NCBI GenBank assembly: GCA_039545315.1
Contig: BCIM01000005.1
Location: 436,609 to 500,608, forward strand
DNA from: Kondoa malvinella
Lineage: Eukaryota > Basidiomycota > Agaricostilbomycetes > Agaricostilbales > Kondoaceae
Direction of reading: 5' to 3'
DNA: 64,000 nucleotides
Under the pieces are notes generated by a model. It had not been told where the DNA came from. It saw only the letters and a list, made by a program, of their open reading frames with translations, and made no database searches. Below, piece after piece: positions 38,854 through 48,695 of this stretch; position 1 is the first letter of the stretch, and the number at the start of each line of letters is the position of its first letter. A program made the translations under genes and the position numbers.

Positions 38854-39734
38854 ATGGAAGAACCGCAGAAGAGACGCCCACCTCGACCAAAGAGGGAAGA
38901 AACGCCCGAAGTCAAGTATAGCAAAGCGCTATCCTACATTCTACGACATGGAGCTGCAAAAGAGGGCTTACGCATGCGGCCAGATGGTTATGTTACAGTA
39001 GAATCAGTAGTCAGTCCCCACTCACTTGAATCTGTGTCATGCTAATGTGTGCCCAAAAGTTGAAGAGACCCAAAGTGAAAGGACTCGAATTGGATGGCTT
39101 ACAAGCTATAGTCAGAGATAATGCGAAACAGCGCTTTGCACTCAAGGAAGAGCTGGATGAACAAGGCAAAGCTGTTTTGTGGATCAAGGCGAATCAAGGG
39201 CATTCAGTAGCTGTCAGTACTGCACTGGTTCGTATGTCAAGGCTGATTGCGGAAGCAGGTAGAAGACCTGAATCTGATACCCATCACTAGTGCCGAGGAA
39301 GCACCAGTAGTAGTACACGGAACGTACGAGCGTTTCTGGCCTCAGATAGGTTCGTAAAATCGCCTCTTCTACTGATCTAGCTAATGTACAGCAGAAAGAG
39401 AGGGACTCAGAGTAATGACACGCAACCATATGCACTTCGCAGCTGGTCTAGCAGACGAAAATACAGTCATCAGCGGTAGGTTCTCTCCCTTACGACGACT
39501 TAGTGTTCTGATTTTGGTATAGGCATGCGGAGCTCGTGCAATGTCTTTATCTATATCGATACAGCAAAAGCTTTGGAAGATGGGATTGTGTTTCTGAAGT
39601 CAGCTAATGGGGTGATTTTGACTTCTGGCAAGGATGGGGTGTTGGAACCGAAGTATTTCAAGGAGGTGGCTCACAAGGGTGGAAAGAGGGAGACAATGGC
39701 GAGTGAAGGCGCAGTGAATGACACAAGGCAGTAG
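38854..39734 (+). CDS. TPT1: tRNA 2'-phosphotransferase Tpt1/KptA
   Basis: Removes the splice-junction 2'-phosphate from ligated tRNA, transferring it to NAD+; last step of fungal tRNA splicing. Family motifs are present: VKYSKALSYILRHGA (substrate Arg/His), LRMRPDGYVTVESV, KRPKVKGLELDGLQAIVRDN, KQRFALKE, WIKANQGHSVA, VVVHGTYERFWPQI, the HxH-type NHMHFAAGL and SGMRSSCNVFIYIDTAKAL. Five exons with short introns, full length at about 240 residues. The stop codon overlaps another possible small spliced frame (see next entry). Confidence 0.95.
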
Positions 39735-39929
39735 TAGTTTGCGTGAGTTTGCGAGTACATCGAGCTTGACATCACGCGACGGCTCTTTCAGACGCATTCA
39801 GACGCAAGCGCTCTTGCGAAGAGAAGCTCATCTATATCGTGCATCTGGAGAGTGCACGAGTGCTTCGCTCTGCTGCACCATTGACGCGGAGACATTTCAA
39901 TGACATGCTCTCTTGACCTCGAACAATGC
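39718..39929 (+). CDS. Possible tiny spliced ORF overlapping the TPT1 3' end
   Basis: An ATG inside the last codons of TPT1, out of frame, reads MTQGSSSL and then meets a canonical intron (gtgagt...ctttcag, about 48 nt with a cttgac branch site). The frame continues HAFRRKRSCEEKLIYIVHLE and ends FNDMLS. About 50 residues. It may be a real micro-gene, a remnant, or a spliced 3' untranslated region of TPT1. No family recognised. Confidence 0.3.
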
Positions 39930-40565
39930 CTCGCTCGAAGTCTTGGACGTTGCGCCTCACTCAGTTTCGGACGTTGTTGTGCATCGGTTCTTCGCTGGAC
40001 CTCGTTATTTGCAAGTCCGCACCCATTGTCAAGATCAGCAAACCTGCAAAAGACCACTTTGGCTGCCCTTTCTGAATCCGTTCTGGAGTAGCAAGGCAAT
40101 TACTGTAGATGCTTCAAGCGACAGATCTGAGAGTCTCGGAACACGACGAGCAATATTCAGGACGCCCATGTTCAACATTCTTTGTTTTTGCTATCAGAGT
40201 TGAATCAGAGTGCGATCCGAGTCTGATCCCAGATGGAAAGCGTTTGTCTGTAGGCATCCAAAGACGCTGCAAGATCTAGCTTTACTATAGAGAAGATGCT
40301 CACGCGTGGTCTACCTGATTCAAACGCTAGAGCTCGTTTCTCTGGTCGTCTAACTCGCGAGCCTATCGTCTCTCTGAGCTGCGCGCCCCCTCTCTCGTTC
40401 CCTGTCGTTGCGTCCCATCAGTTCTGATAGCGATGACCGCTCTCGAAGGCATCTTCGAACCAAGTACAAAGGGATCCGTCGATAAAACGCTCGATTCCAT
40501 CTGCTTTCCAACAACGACGATTCGTCTTTTGCTCTGCTTGTCTCGACTTTGATCTTCAGATTACC
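39930..40565. other. Intergenic stretch before the 40.6-kb gene
   Basis: Short frames occur here, notably 39913-40203 plus (SLEVLDVAPHSVSDVVVHRF), which lacks an ATG. It could be a gene remnant. The right end presumably holds the promoter of the next gene, and there are many pyrimidine-rich runs (40.3-40.55 kb). Confidence 0.4.
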
Positions 40566-41310
40566 ATGCCGAATCGAGAGCTATCGCCGAAAGAGCTTGA
40601 ATGGCTGCAGACGATGATTCGCGCCAAAGGTTATCAGGTTTGGTGGGTAGGCCCGGAACTGCGCTTGCGTGAAGTCTACCTCATCGATCATGCGCGAGTC
40701 CGGCTGCTGCGATATGATGGCGAACAGCAGTTCACAGTGATGCCGAAGGGCTATTATCGTCAGTATTGGGCTCGGCATGTACAAGTCTTTGGGCTGACGA
40801 AGCTTTTCTCCTGATGCAGGCTCACGCTTGTACTTCTGGGGCAGCATATTATCCAATCCTGGCAAAGTCTCAGGACCAGCTTTCAGCAATCTAGTCCATA
40901 GCATATGTCTTCATGCGAGGACCGACTGGGACGCTGCAAAGGTCATCCTGGCCTACATCGAGAAATCCGCGCCTGAATGGTACACCACAGCTTTGCTGGC
41001 GGAGCAACATTGTCGAACTCTTTATGTTTGTCTCGAGAAGTACGAAAATTTGCTACTGAAAGGTCACGAAGATCAAGCTGCTGTCCTGATGCACAAATGC
41101 CAGACCAATTACTCTGCATTATGTGGTCTACCAACAGGCGATACAAACGAATCGGTAGCCAGGAAGGTCGATGATCTGTTTCTAGCCTGCGCAAATCCAG
41201 CCTTCGCCAAGGAGGAGAGACAGAGAGGTTTCTTCAGCTGCCATCACATTCGAGCTACACGGCAGCATGACCAAACGCTCAGCGAAACGCTCGGGTGCAG
41301 GTCGTGGTAA
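40566..41310 (+). CDS. Hypothetical protein, two or more exons
   Basis: Unrecognised. Exon 1 starts MPNRELSPKELEWLQTMIRA and contains GYQVWWVGPELRLREVYLID and RVRLLRYDGEQQFTVMPKG. A short intron (gtcagt near 40760, acceptor gatgcag near 40818) joins GSRLYFWGSILSNPGK. The C-terminal part is helical (WYTTALLAEQHCRTLYVCLE, VARKVDDLFLACANP). The end is uncertain; the open frame runs to 41310 (CRSW). About 225 residues, cytosolic by appearance. Confidence 0.55.
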
Positions 41311-41377
41311 CAGCTTGCGTACTAGATGCAGGAATGCATGGCTTGAATTGTATATAAATCCATCTTGCTAGCCTCAT

Positions 41378-41608
41378 ATGTATACAACCTTTATCACGGA
41401 GCTCACAGAGTCCCCAGAACTCTTGTCTTCCCAATTGTCAGCAGCTGCCTTAGCAAATACCTTCCATCGAGGTATGCTGCTTTTCGATAGGCCGCAATAC
41501 ACCTCTCTGTCGAGTTCAGATGAGCGTCAAGTTGTGTATAGGTATATCAGGCTAATGGGCGCACCTGCGACCTGTATAGACTGGCGAAGGAAGCGGCTTG
41601 GGCGATGA
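41378..41608 (+). CDS. Possible small ORF, 76 residues
   Basis: Starts MYTTFITELTESPELLSSQL and continues as a charged sequence to WRRKRLGR. A TATA-like element (tatataaat, 41351-41359) lies 19 bp upstream of the ATG. No family recognised; could be spurious. Confidence 0.25.
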   Translation: MYTTFITELTESPELLSSQLSAAALANTFHRGMLLFDRPQYTSLSSSDERQVVYRYIRLMGAPATCIDWRRKRLGR

Positions 41609-41712
41609 CCTTCTCATTCTGAATACCTTACAATGTACATATCTGAAGAGGACTGTTATCAACCGAGGCCCAAGTGGCAGGAGAATACCCACTCACGACA
41701 ATGTCCTACCAG

Positions 41713-43133
41713 CTACTGTCTCCTCTTGATCAGTCTTCCACTACTACTAAACTGCGGGGCTTTCGGCTTCTTCTCTTCCTCGTCTTCGTCCCCATCCTCA
41801 TCCGCCTTGAATTCATCATCATCATCATCCGTATCATCGTCCCTAATCTCATCGCTCTCGCTCTGATCCGAATAATCCTTTTCTTTTTGCTTGCGACTCT
41901 TTTTAGCCGGGGCTGGACCAGAAGGTCTTCTCTGAGTGGGAGGTGATTGACGTTTGGGTAATTGCGCCGTGTTTTGCGGGTTTTGTCTTTGGCGAGCTTG
42001 GATCATGGCTTGTTGCTGAGCTTGTTGTTGTTGGTATTGCTGTTGGTATGACGCGTATTGCTGTTGTTGCGGCATGTTGAATTGAGGCTGGGATTGGATC
42101 ATCTGAGGGCTGAATTGGTTGGGTAGAGAAGGGTTGAATTGATTCGGGGCAAAGCTATTTTGAAGCATGGCAGGCGAGATCCCGCTGCCCATGAATGGTG
42201 CAGATGAAGTGTTGTATTGCTGCTGCGGCGCAGAAGAGGTGAATTGTTGCGGTGGTGCAGCCGACCTTTGTCCAGAAGATTGACGAGGGTTTTGAGGTGG
42301 AAGGGTAGCTTGTCTCGCCGTTTGCTGTTTGGCATACTGTTGCTGTAGAGCTGCCATTTGGGCTTGTGATACTTGGGTCGGGTTCTTCAGACCTGGTTGA
42401 GCTGCCGCGGCTTGTTGCAGTGACTGGATACAAAACATCGTCAGCTGGGGAAGTACCGTCAAAGGAGTTTTGAGTGACCTGAAGCATATTCTGGTAGGCT
42501 GCCTGCTGCTGCTGTGGATCTCCGACGGGAGCTTGCTGCTGCTGCTGCTGTGAGCTAGCAGGCAGGGCATTCTGATACATGCCAGGATTGAAGAGATAGT
42601 TCGACATGAGGTTATTCGAAGTTGGTGCTTGGTACTGAGGCATAGGAACGGAAGTAGGTGGATTGGAGGTCCTTCTCTGAGCTGCTACAGGAGGTTCTCG
42701 AACAGCACTCGGCTGCCTTTGAGGTACTTGCCTTGGAGCTTCTTCTTGCTTGACTGGTGCCATTGGCTGTTGTACAGGGATCGTAGGTGCTTGCATAGGC
42801 GCAGTGACTTGCTGTACTTCAGGTGTTGGCTGCCTTGACCTTCCAATACCATGCATGAGCATCTTTCCCTCACCTCGGAACGTCGACAGCTCACTTTGGT
42901 CTCGCATCCACGCCAGCCCAATAGTCCAAACTGTTCTTGTCTACCTGATATTGCGCAGTTCCATAATCCCATTGAGGTCCTCGAACTGAATTACGAGCCC
43001 AAAGCAACAAGCTGTTCCACTCGGCGCATGTCTTTGCTCCTCGTATATGCTCTGCTGCCTGTGAAGTCAAGGCTGCATTGGCTTGCTCGCGCGGTACAAG
43101 CATCGATGTCGGCGGCTCTCTTGATCTGCCCAT
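41713..43133 (-). CDS. Gln-rich protein with acidic, Lys-rich C-terminus (probable nuclear regulator)
   Basis: Family not recognised. The N-terminal exon (ATG at 43133) reads MGRSREPPTSMLVPREQANA and EWNSLLLWARNSVRGPQW. Long Gln/Pro/Ala-rich low-complexity stretches follow, with runs of five to seven glutamines (for example MYQNALPASSQ then a Q run; FNMPQQQQYASYQ). The C-terminus has a basic patch (APAKKSRKQKEKDY), an acidic stretch of Asp/Glu, and ends SSSGRLIKRRQ. The pattern resembles transcription coactivators or remodeller subunits, but that is inference only. At least two introns, near 42.95 and 42.45 kb. Confidence 0.6.
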
Positions 43134-43379
43134 TCTCGGAGTCGCTGTTTGGTGCTTAGCTACCTGTTCGTCCAAACATGCGCTGGCACAAACATGCGCG
43201 CAACTTTCCCTGCCTCTATCTCTAGGCAGTGGGCGCGCTGCTGCTGCACCATCAATACTGTCGCAACAGCCCATCTGCTTGACACTCGAAGTCACGCATC
43301 GACCAAATCCGCCGACTCTTTTATCATGGAAAGCTCTTCGGCTACGCAAAAGGCAAAACGAGCCAGATCTCCACCGTGT

Positions 43380-44212
43380 CTCGGTACATACGTCCGTCCT
43401 CAAGTACCCAACGCGGAAAAATTCAGCTCCCACCTCTACTTTGGCGACAACAATTGTTCGGCTACCTCCAACACACAAGCTTCATGACGCAGCTTACTTG
43501 TACTCCAATGCACCGGACTCTCTGTCCTAAGCAGAAGACGAAGAGCGATCTTCGGCTGTACTTTGTTTACCCCGCAATCTGAATCCAAATCTCGCGCCAG
43601 ATCATGAATTGGATCTTGTTCCGTATCTACCACATGTCAGAACGCAGAAACATTGACCCAATAAGACTAGACGCGCCAGAAGAACATCAGAGCTCTGTCA
43701 TTTTCTTACAGTGAGCTCACTTGTGTCAGTATTCGATTTGGCTCATTCATATCAGTGGATTGGGCGATGAAGGAGCCAGTGAGCCCGACTTTCCTGTTCG
43801 TCATGCATCTTTTAACCACGTATAGGCTACCTGAACCTGGTCGAGCAATACCGTAAAGCCGACATCCTCAAGCATGCAACCTTCATTCTCCCCACAGCGC
43901 TTTACAACAGTGAAGCTATGACTCGCGCTTGGTACACTCCATCAAGCAGTCCAGCAAGTGAAGGAGTATCTGCCAATGCGAAGTCAGGTTGAAGGAATAG
44001 TACAAGCGAAGGAGAAGAGGACGAACAACCTCTTTATTGCGAATGGAGCGACGGATCAGCTTATCAGACTATCGGTTGCGGAGAAGGGCGTCGAGATATT
44101 GGAGAAGGTTGGATTCGATCTTTTGTTCTTGCCGTTTCCTGATCTGGGTCACGCACTGAATGGGCTCGCTGTGATGGCCCTTGGCAGGTTCATTGGGGAT
44201 TCAATAGCTTGA
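43380..44212 (+). pseudogene. Acyl-protein thioesterase-like locus, apparently broken
   Basis: Fragments in order match the alpha/beta-hydrolase of the acyl-protein thioesterase/lysophospholipase family: IVRLPPTHK, YSIWLIHISGLGDEGASE (oxyanion-side HGLGD region, with HG changed to SG), HATFILPTALYN and TRAWYTPSSS, then YLPMRSQVEGIVQ and finally IANGATDQLIRL and FLPFPDLGHALN, which supply the catalytic Asp and His. The segment that should hold the GFSQGG nucleophile, between WYTP and YLP, is missing. The reading frame also changes there. The N-terminal fragment is separated from HGLGD by extra sequence. It is either a degraded copy or a rearranged paralogue. Confidence 0.5.
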
Positions 44213-44298
44213 TGCGATGCATGTAAAGGCGGGGCAATCCGACTTCTCACTATCTCCTTTCGACATCACTTTGACTCAAACGCCCATCGTGAAAGGAA

Positions 44299-45942
44299 AT
44301 GGTTCTCGCAGACGACACGGCAGCAGCAGTGATACACCTTGTCGCTCAACAATTCGCTGGCAACGACTATAAGACTTTGACTGCCTTGACAGAATGCTCT
44401 TTCGCTTTCAGAGAAGCCGTGTTGCCTGCTTTATACTCTCATCTGGAACCACAACATATTGCACATCCTCGCCTTTTGTATACTCTAGAGCTTCAGCTAA
44501 AATGCGGAGCCTACGTCAAGTCCGTGCATTGGGAGATGATACGAAGCTCGAAAGGTCCCAAGATCAGCCGCGCTCTTTCAAGACTATATTCGAGCTATCC
44601 GAATTATGAGCCAGTTCATCAACGATACGTCTCGAGGCAGAAAGCTCGGTCTGCCATGCTGCTGAATTTGGCGGTCATGAGTCAATTTAGCAAGCTCCGC
44701 TGTCTCACCATCACTCTGCGCGAGCAGTATGGATCTCCGCCTTTCCCTCCACATGCTGCTGGATTGGATGAAGCTGCTGAAGTGGATGATGTAATGGACG
44801 AAGACATGGACGAAGATATGGTCGCACTATCCACGGAAGAGTTGGAGGCAACAGCAAATGAGGAAATGAGACAGGCTGTAGACCATCGGCAAAAATACTT
44901 AATACTGCCCAGCGCAAGCGACTGGCAAGAAATGCCCTTCCTTGCTACTGTGCGAATGCTGCGTTTCCATGACCCTGGCAGCCGGAACGATTTTCGAGTT
45001 CACTATGAAGGTCTTACGGGTCTACCAGCTCTTCTGCCTTCGCTATGCTCGGTGGATCTACTAGGCTCCTCTATCTTCTCTCTTGGTACTGGTCCACAGC
45101 CGGCATTCATCTCTCAGATTTCTCATTTCAGTCACACTGGCGCGGGCGACATATCTGAGACTTTGTTGGCACTGGCACCTCAGCTTCTGTCTTTGCGGCT
45201 GCAACTTGCCAGAGATGAATCACAGGACAGCATTAAAATCGCCGATTTCCTTGCCAATCAGAAGAAGGCGCTGCCCATCTTTCCACGTCTTGAAAGCCTG
45301 ACATTGGCGAATTTTGTCATGGAAAAAGAGACTGCCAACACCTGGTGAGCTTCGCAAATGCTAGCCGAAACTAGATGAAAACTGATTCCCTGTTCCAGGA
45401 TTACTCTTCTTGACTGCCTTCCAGCTTGCCAATCAATCACCATCCAGAGATTAATGCAATACATCTATCCTGAAAAAGGCAAACCTGCTCCAGTCCGACT
45501 CCCATACCTCGACCCTCTTGTAGCTGGTCTTTCCGCCGCTTCGAATTTTGCATTGGGCACAAATTTGTCGCTCGACATCTCATGCGACAGATTCCCATCA
45601 TATATCAGTGACAAGGTCTCTTTCGCCTCTATTCTTGCGCTCTGTGACGATGCCCGATTGCAAGCGCTCAATATGCAATGGGATTTAGGCGATAATGAAG
45701 AGATGTTAGCGACTCTTCAGTTGGATGAAGACGATCAATACAAGCTGTCAGATGCTGAACAGCTGAAGAATATCCGGTCGGCGCTTGTTAAAGAATGCAC
45801 GGCTTTGTCCCAGGTCAGAGGTCAGAGCTTGAGAGTGAAAGCTGGTTTTGAGCATTTCAGCAATGATGGTGTGGACGTGGAGAGCGTAAAGGTCTTTACG
45901 GTTGAGGTCGATAGGGATGGAACAATGTCGTGCAGGATGTAA
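44299..45942 (+). CDS. F-box-like / leucine-rich hypothetical protein
   Basis: Unrecognised beyond a resemblance to fungal F-box-associated proteins of irregular leucine-rich build. The N-terminus (MVLADDTAAAVIHLVAQQFA, then LTALTECSFAFREAVLPALY) resembles a divergent F-box. Then follow LRCLTITLREQYG, LLPSLCSVDLLGSSIFSL and RLESLTLANFVM, spaced like LRRs. An acidic insert (EVDDVMDEDMDEDMV) lies about residue 160. One intron near 45.35-45.4 kb. The C-terminal exon ends DRDGTMSCRM. About 530 residues. Confidence 0.65.
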
Positions 45943-46198
45943 CTAGAAGGGTTGTGCGAACATGTACATGTATTCACTGCCTGCGCTCGACAACGGTTGC
46001 CAATTTCGGCCATTCCTTTAATCGGACAGAGTGACAAACAAGCAGCTCAAAGGACCTTGCCTGCAGAACGAAGCTTCGTGTCTATCGCGCTTTCTGACGC
46101 AACCTTGAAAACATCAAGACATCTCTCTCGCATACGGTGCTACATCCTTTAAAAAGACCATCGCGTACGCTTGCAGATACATCAACGAAACGTCACAA

Positions 46199-47302
46199 AT
46201 GGCCAGCCTACGTCAATCTACCTCTCTCGCGCAATCCGCGTCGCGTCCAACAACACCTATCCGTCGCATTTCACGAGGCAGTCTCTCTTACAGCTTACAA
46301 GGCGGCCAACAAGATCCTCTTGATCGCCTCGCGCCGCTGTTCACGGAATTAGCAGACTCGTTCGAAGTGCTAGCCGAGAACTTTCAGCTTTTGAACGCGG
46401 TCAATGATGAATTGAATTCTTTCAACAATAGCTTTGCGGCATATCTCTATGGTCTCAAGATGAACGCTTACACTACAGACTTTACGGATTGCCCTGTTCA
46501 GCTCAACTTCAAGCTGGATGCGGAACGACAGGCCAAAGCTAGGCAACAACAGGAGAAGCAGGCAGCGTCACAAGCCAGCAGCAGCGAAGAAAGCGAAGGA
46601 GATGCCATGTATGCGGAAGAAGGCGTCGGAGAGACGACTTATCAGTCATTTGGTGCTGGTCATGCGGATGAGACGTATCAAAATCCAAGAAGGGGCGGCA
46701 CGACAGTGAGAGGTACAAGAGGTCGTGGACGAGGGAGAGGAGGAGCAGCATCTAAAGCAGCAGCGCGCAAGAAAGAGCAAGCTATGGAGTGGGTACTCGG
46801 AGTTATCGAAACATTAGAGATCAAATACCGGGAAGAGCAGGTCTGTCGTTTGTCTCAAGTGGCAGCATCGCGACTAATAGCTGTGCAGCCATTTCGCGGC
46901 GAGATGGAGCAGATATTGTTGATTCTCCGAGAAGCATCTCAAGGCTTGTGAGTTCCCTCTGACCTTCACAATGCCAAGCTGACTGCGAGTCTCAGACGAA
47001 GTGAGTCGTCCCCGTGTACGCTGATGGATACCAGCTGACTCTGTTAACAGTACCTGATATAGTCAAAAAGTCCTCTCCACCTTTACAAAGTCATCGAATC
47101 AATGCAGGTATGTGCGCAGTCTTGGCCTTTGCTTCGCTAACTTTCGAATCGTAGCATTAATATCACTCACGCGAGCGAGGTATGTAACGAAAGCAGGAAC
47201 TGGACAGGTCAGTCCTAGCCGATAGTACCAATACGGACTGATCAAGTATATCAGGGCTTGGTCTTTTCGCTCGATCCGACGAGACACCCTAGGGCGCGAT
47301 AG
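46199..47302 (+). CDS. DAM1: DASH/Dam1 complex subunit Dam1
   Basis: Kinetochore protein of the ring-forming DASH complex coupling microtubules to chromosomes. The family core is clear: DPLDRLAPLFTELADSFEVL, AENFQLLNAVNDELNSFN and FAAYLYGLKMNAYTTDF. An Arg/Gly run (VRGTRGRGRGRGGAASK) follows at about residues 175-190, unusual for the family. The tail is spliced from several tiny exons: ASQGL-R-IPDIVKKSSPPLQ, then LISLTRARYVTKAGTGQ and GLVFSLDP, stop at 47302. A 5-nt exon (46996-47000) is needed to keep the frame. Confidence 0.85.
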
Positions 47303-47673
47303 GAAAGATGCAAGGCGTCCCGCGCCGTGGCGGCTTCTTTTGCTGTCATTGTCATTTTGACCCGACCGAAGCTAGCCGACCTACTTCTGGAAGCCCACTC
47401 TTTTAGAAGGACATCCTTTCTCTCAGCTTCATGTTCTCGCTTTCCGGACTGTCCTTCAGTACTTAGGCTCCTTGATATTGTCGGACCAGCTAGGTCCACG
47501 CTGACTATTACCTTCCCTCCGCCTTCGCACCAATCAGCGCGACCCCTTAGTCTTGTTTCGAGACTAGCGACCCGATCCGCCCTATCAACAGATTCAAGAG
47601 CGAAGATTCCAGACTGTTGCTCAGCGGGTGAATAGCCAAGAATAGCCTTATCGCTTTCCCTATGACAGAGCAT
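47251..47673 (-). CDS. Possible small protein ORF, 140 residues
   Basis: An ATG-initiated frame without internal stop, MLCHRESDKAILGYSPAEQQ to SSEKTKP. It has reasonable codon use and a charged centre (EHEAERKDVLLKEW), but its last 50 bp overlap the end of DAM1 in antisense and no family is recognised. The plus-strand frame 47327-47635 is a mirror of it. This is the only candidate in the 47.3-47.7 kb gap. Confidence 0.25.
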   Translation of the reverse strand: MLCHRESDKAILGYSPAEQQSGIFALESVDRADRVASLETRLRGRADWCEGGGKVIVSVDLAGPTISRSLSTEGQSGKREHEAERKDVLLKEWASRSRSASFGRVKMTMTAKEAATARDALHLSYRALGCLVGSSEKTKP

Positions 47674-47761
47674 TTAACCCCGCAGCTTCTATTCATACAT
47701 GGTTTTCCTTTCCCATCCCTCTCTTCGTTTTCTGTTGCCCTACACCTCTTGATCTGCAACG

Positions 47762-48557
47762 GTGATCAAGTTGCTGCTGATTACAACTCTGTTGCTTTTG
47801 TCTGGCGCTTTAGCTCAGGCTCGACCTTCTCTCGCTACTTACAACTGCACTGAGGGTTCTTTGTCGAACTTGACGACTGTTTCCTCGCTCGGTACGAATG
47901 CTGACCAAGTCTACAAGTGTGCTCTCCATGGGAGGTCGCTTGCATAGCTGACGTTTTATAGCTTGACCGGACACTGGCAGGAGATCGCCTGGCAATCACC
48001 TGTCGTCAATGCAACCGGAGACACCAATGCAGTCAAGTGAGCAGATTCCATAACTCATTGCACTTGTCTGAATCATTTATAGCTCCACTCGCGCGATCGA
48101 AGCGGCCGGTGAAGTCCTCGTTGAAAGGCTCGTGTACTTTGCGGAAGCTGAAGAAGAACACAAGCGCACCTATACGCAATACTTTGAGCTCGCCAACGGT
48201 TTTCTTACTTTTGCTGCCCTCGGCAACGTTACCTTATATTCTTACCTTGAACATCTGCAGTAAGTCTGATTGCAGGAACCTCCGATCAAAGCTAATCGAT
48301 TAACAGATCTTATGCGGTCACTTCTTCCCAAACGCTGGTCATCTGGGACGTGGTCATTTGCTCAAGTGATGCCGCTACAGCTCCTGGTGCATTTCAGCAA
48401 GTCCGTAAGTGAGATGACCTGTCATCTACTTACCGCTTACGTGGGTCTGACAACAGACGAAACCGCTTTGATGCATATCACGGGGCAGATTGAGATGTCG
48501 GGAGCACTGGGCGTATCGGCGAACGCAACCACTGTGGTCTATGCACCATCTGCCTAA
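47762..48557 (+). CDS. Secreted N-glycosylated hypothetical protein
   Basis: No family recognised. A strong signal peptide (LLLITTLLLLSGALAQ) precedes about 190 residues spliced in phase through five short introns: TYNCTEGSLSNLTTVSSLG, YNLTGHWQEIAWQSPVVNAT, then STRAIEAAGEVLVERLVYF, FLTFAALGNVTLYSYLEHLQ, SYAVTSSQTLVIWDVVICSS and HETALMHITGQIEMSGALGV. At least seven N-x-S/T sequons suggest an extracellular glycoprotein. No ATG lies in frame before the signal peptide: a GTG at 47762, or a spliced ATG at 47699-47701 with a weak gttttc donor, are the options. Related in appearance to small secreted proteins of basidiomycetes; role unknown. Confidence 0.6.
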
Positions 48558-48695
48558 GATCGAACAGGATGTATATAGCTCGAGAGGGATCCGTAGCTCC
48601 GCAATTTCCATTCAGATTGAATTGCTTGAGGCCCATGATGAACCATGTAGTCTTCTGACAAGCCAATGGTTCTAAGCCTGAACAGTATCCTCCTG

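Noticed and set aside
43078..43530. 150-codon plus-strand frame at the 5' side of the thioesterase-like locus
   Set aside because: Its first half is antisense to the Gln-rich gene; only the last part (IVRLPPTHK) may be relevant, and it is used there.
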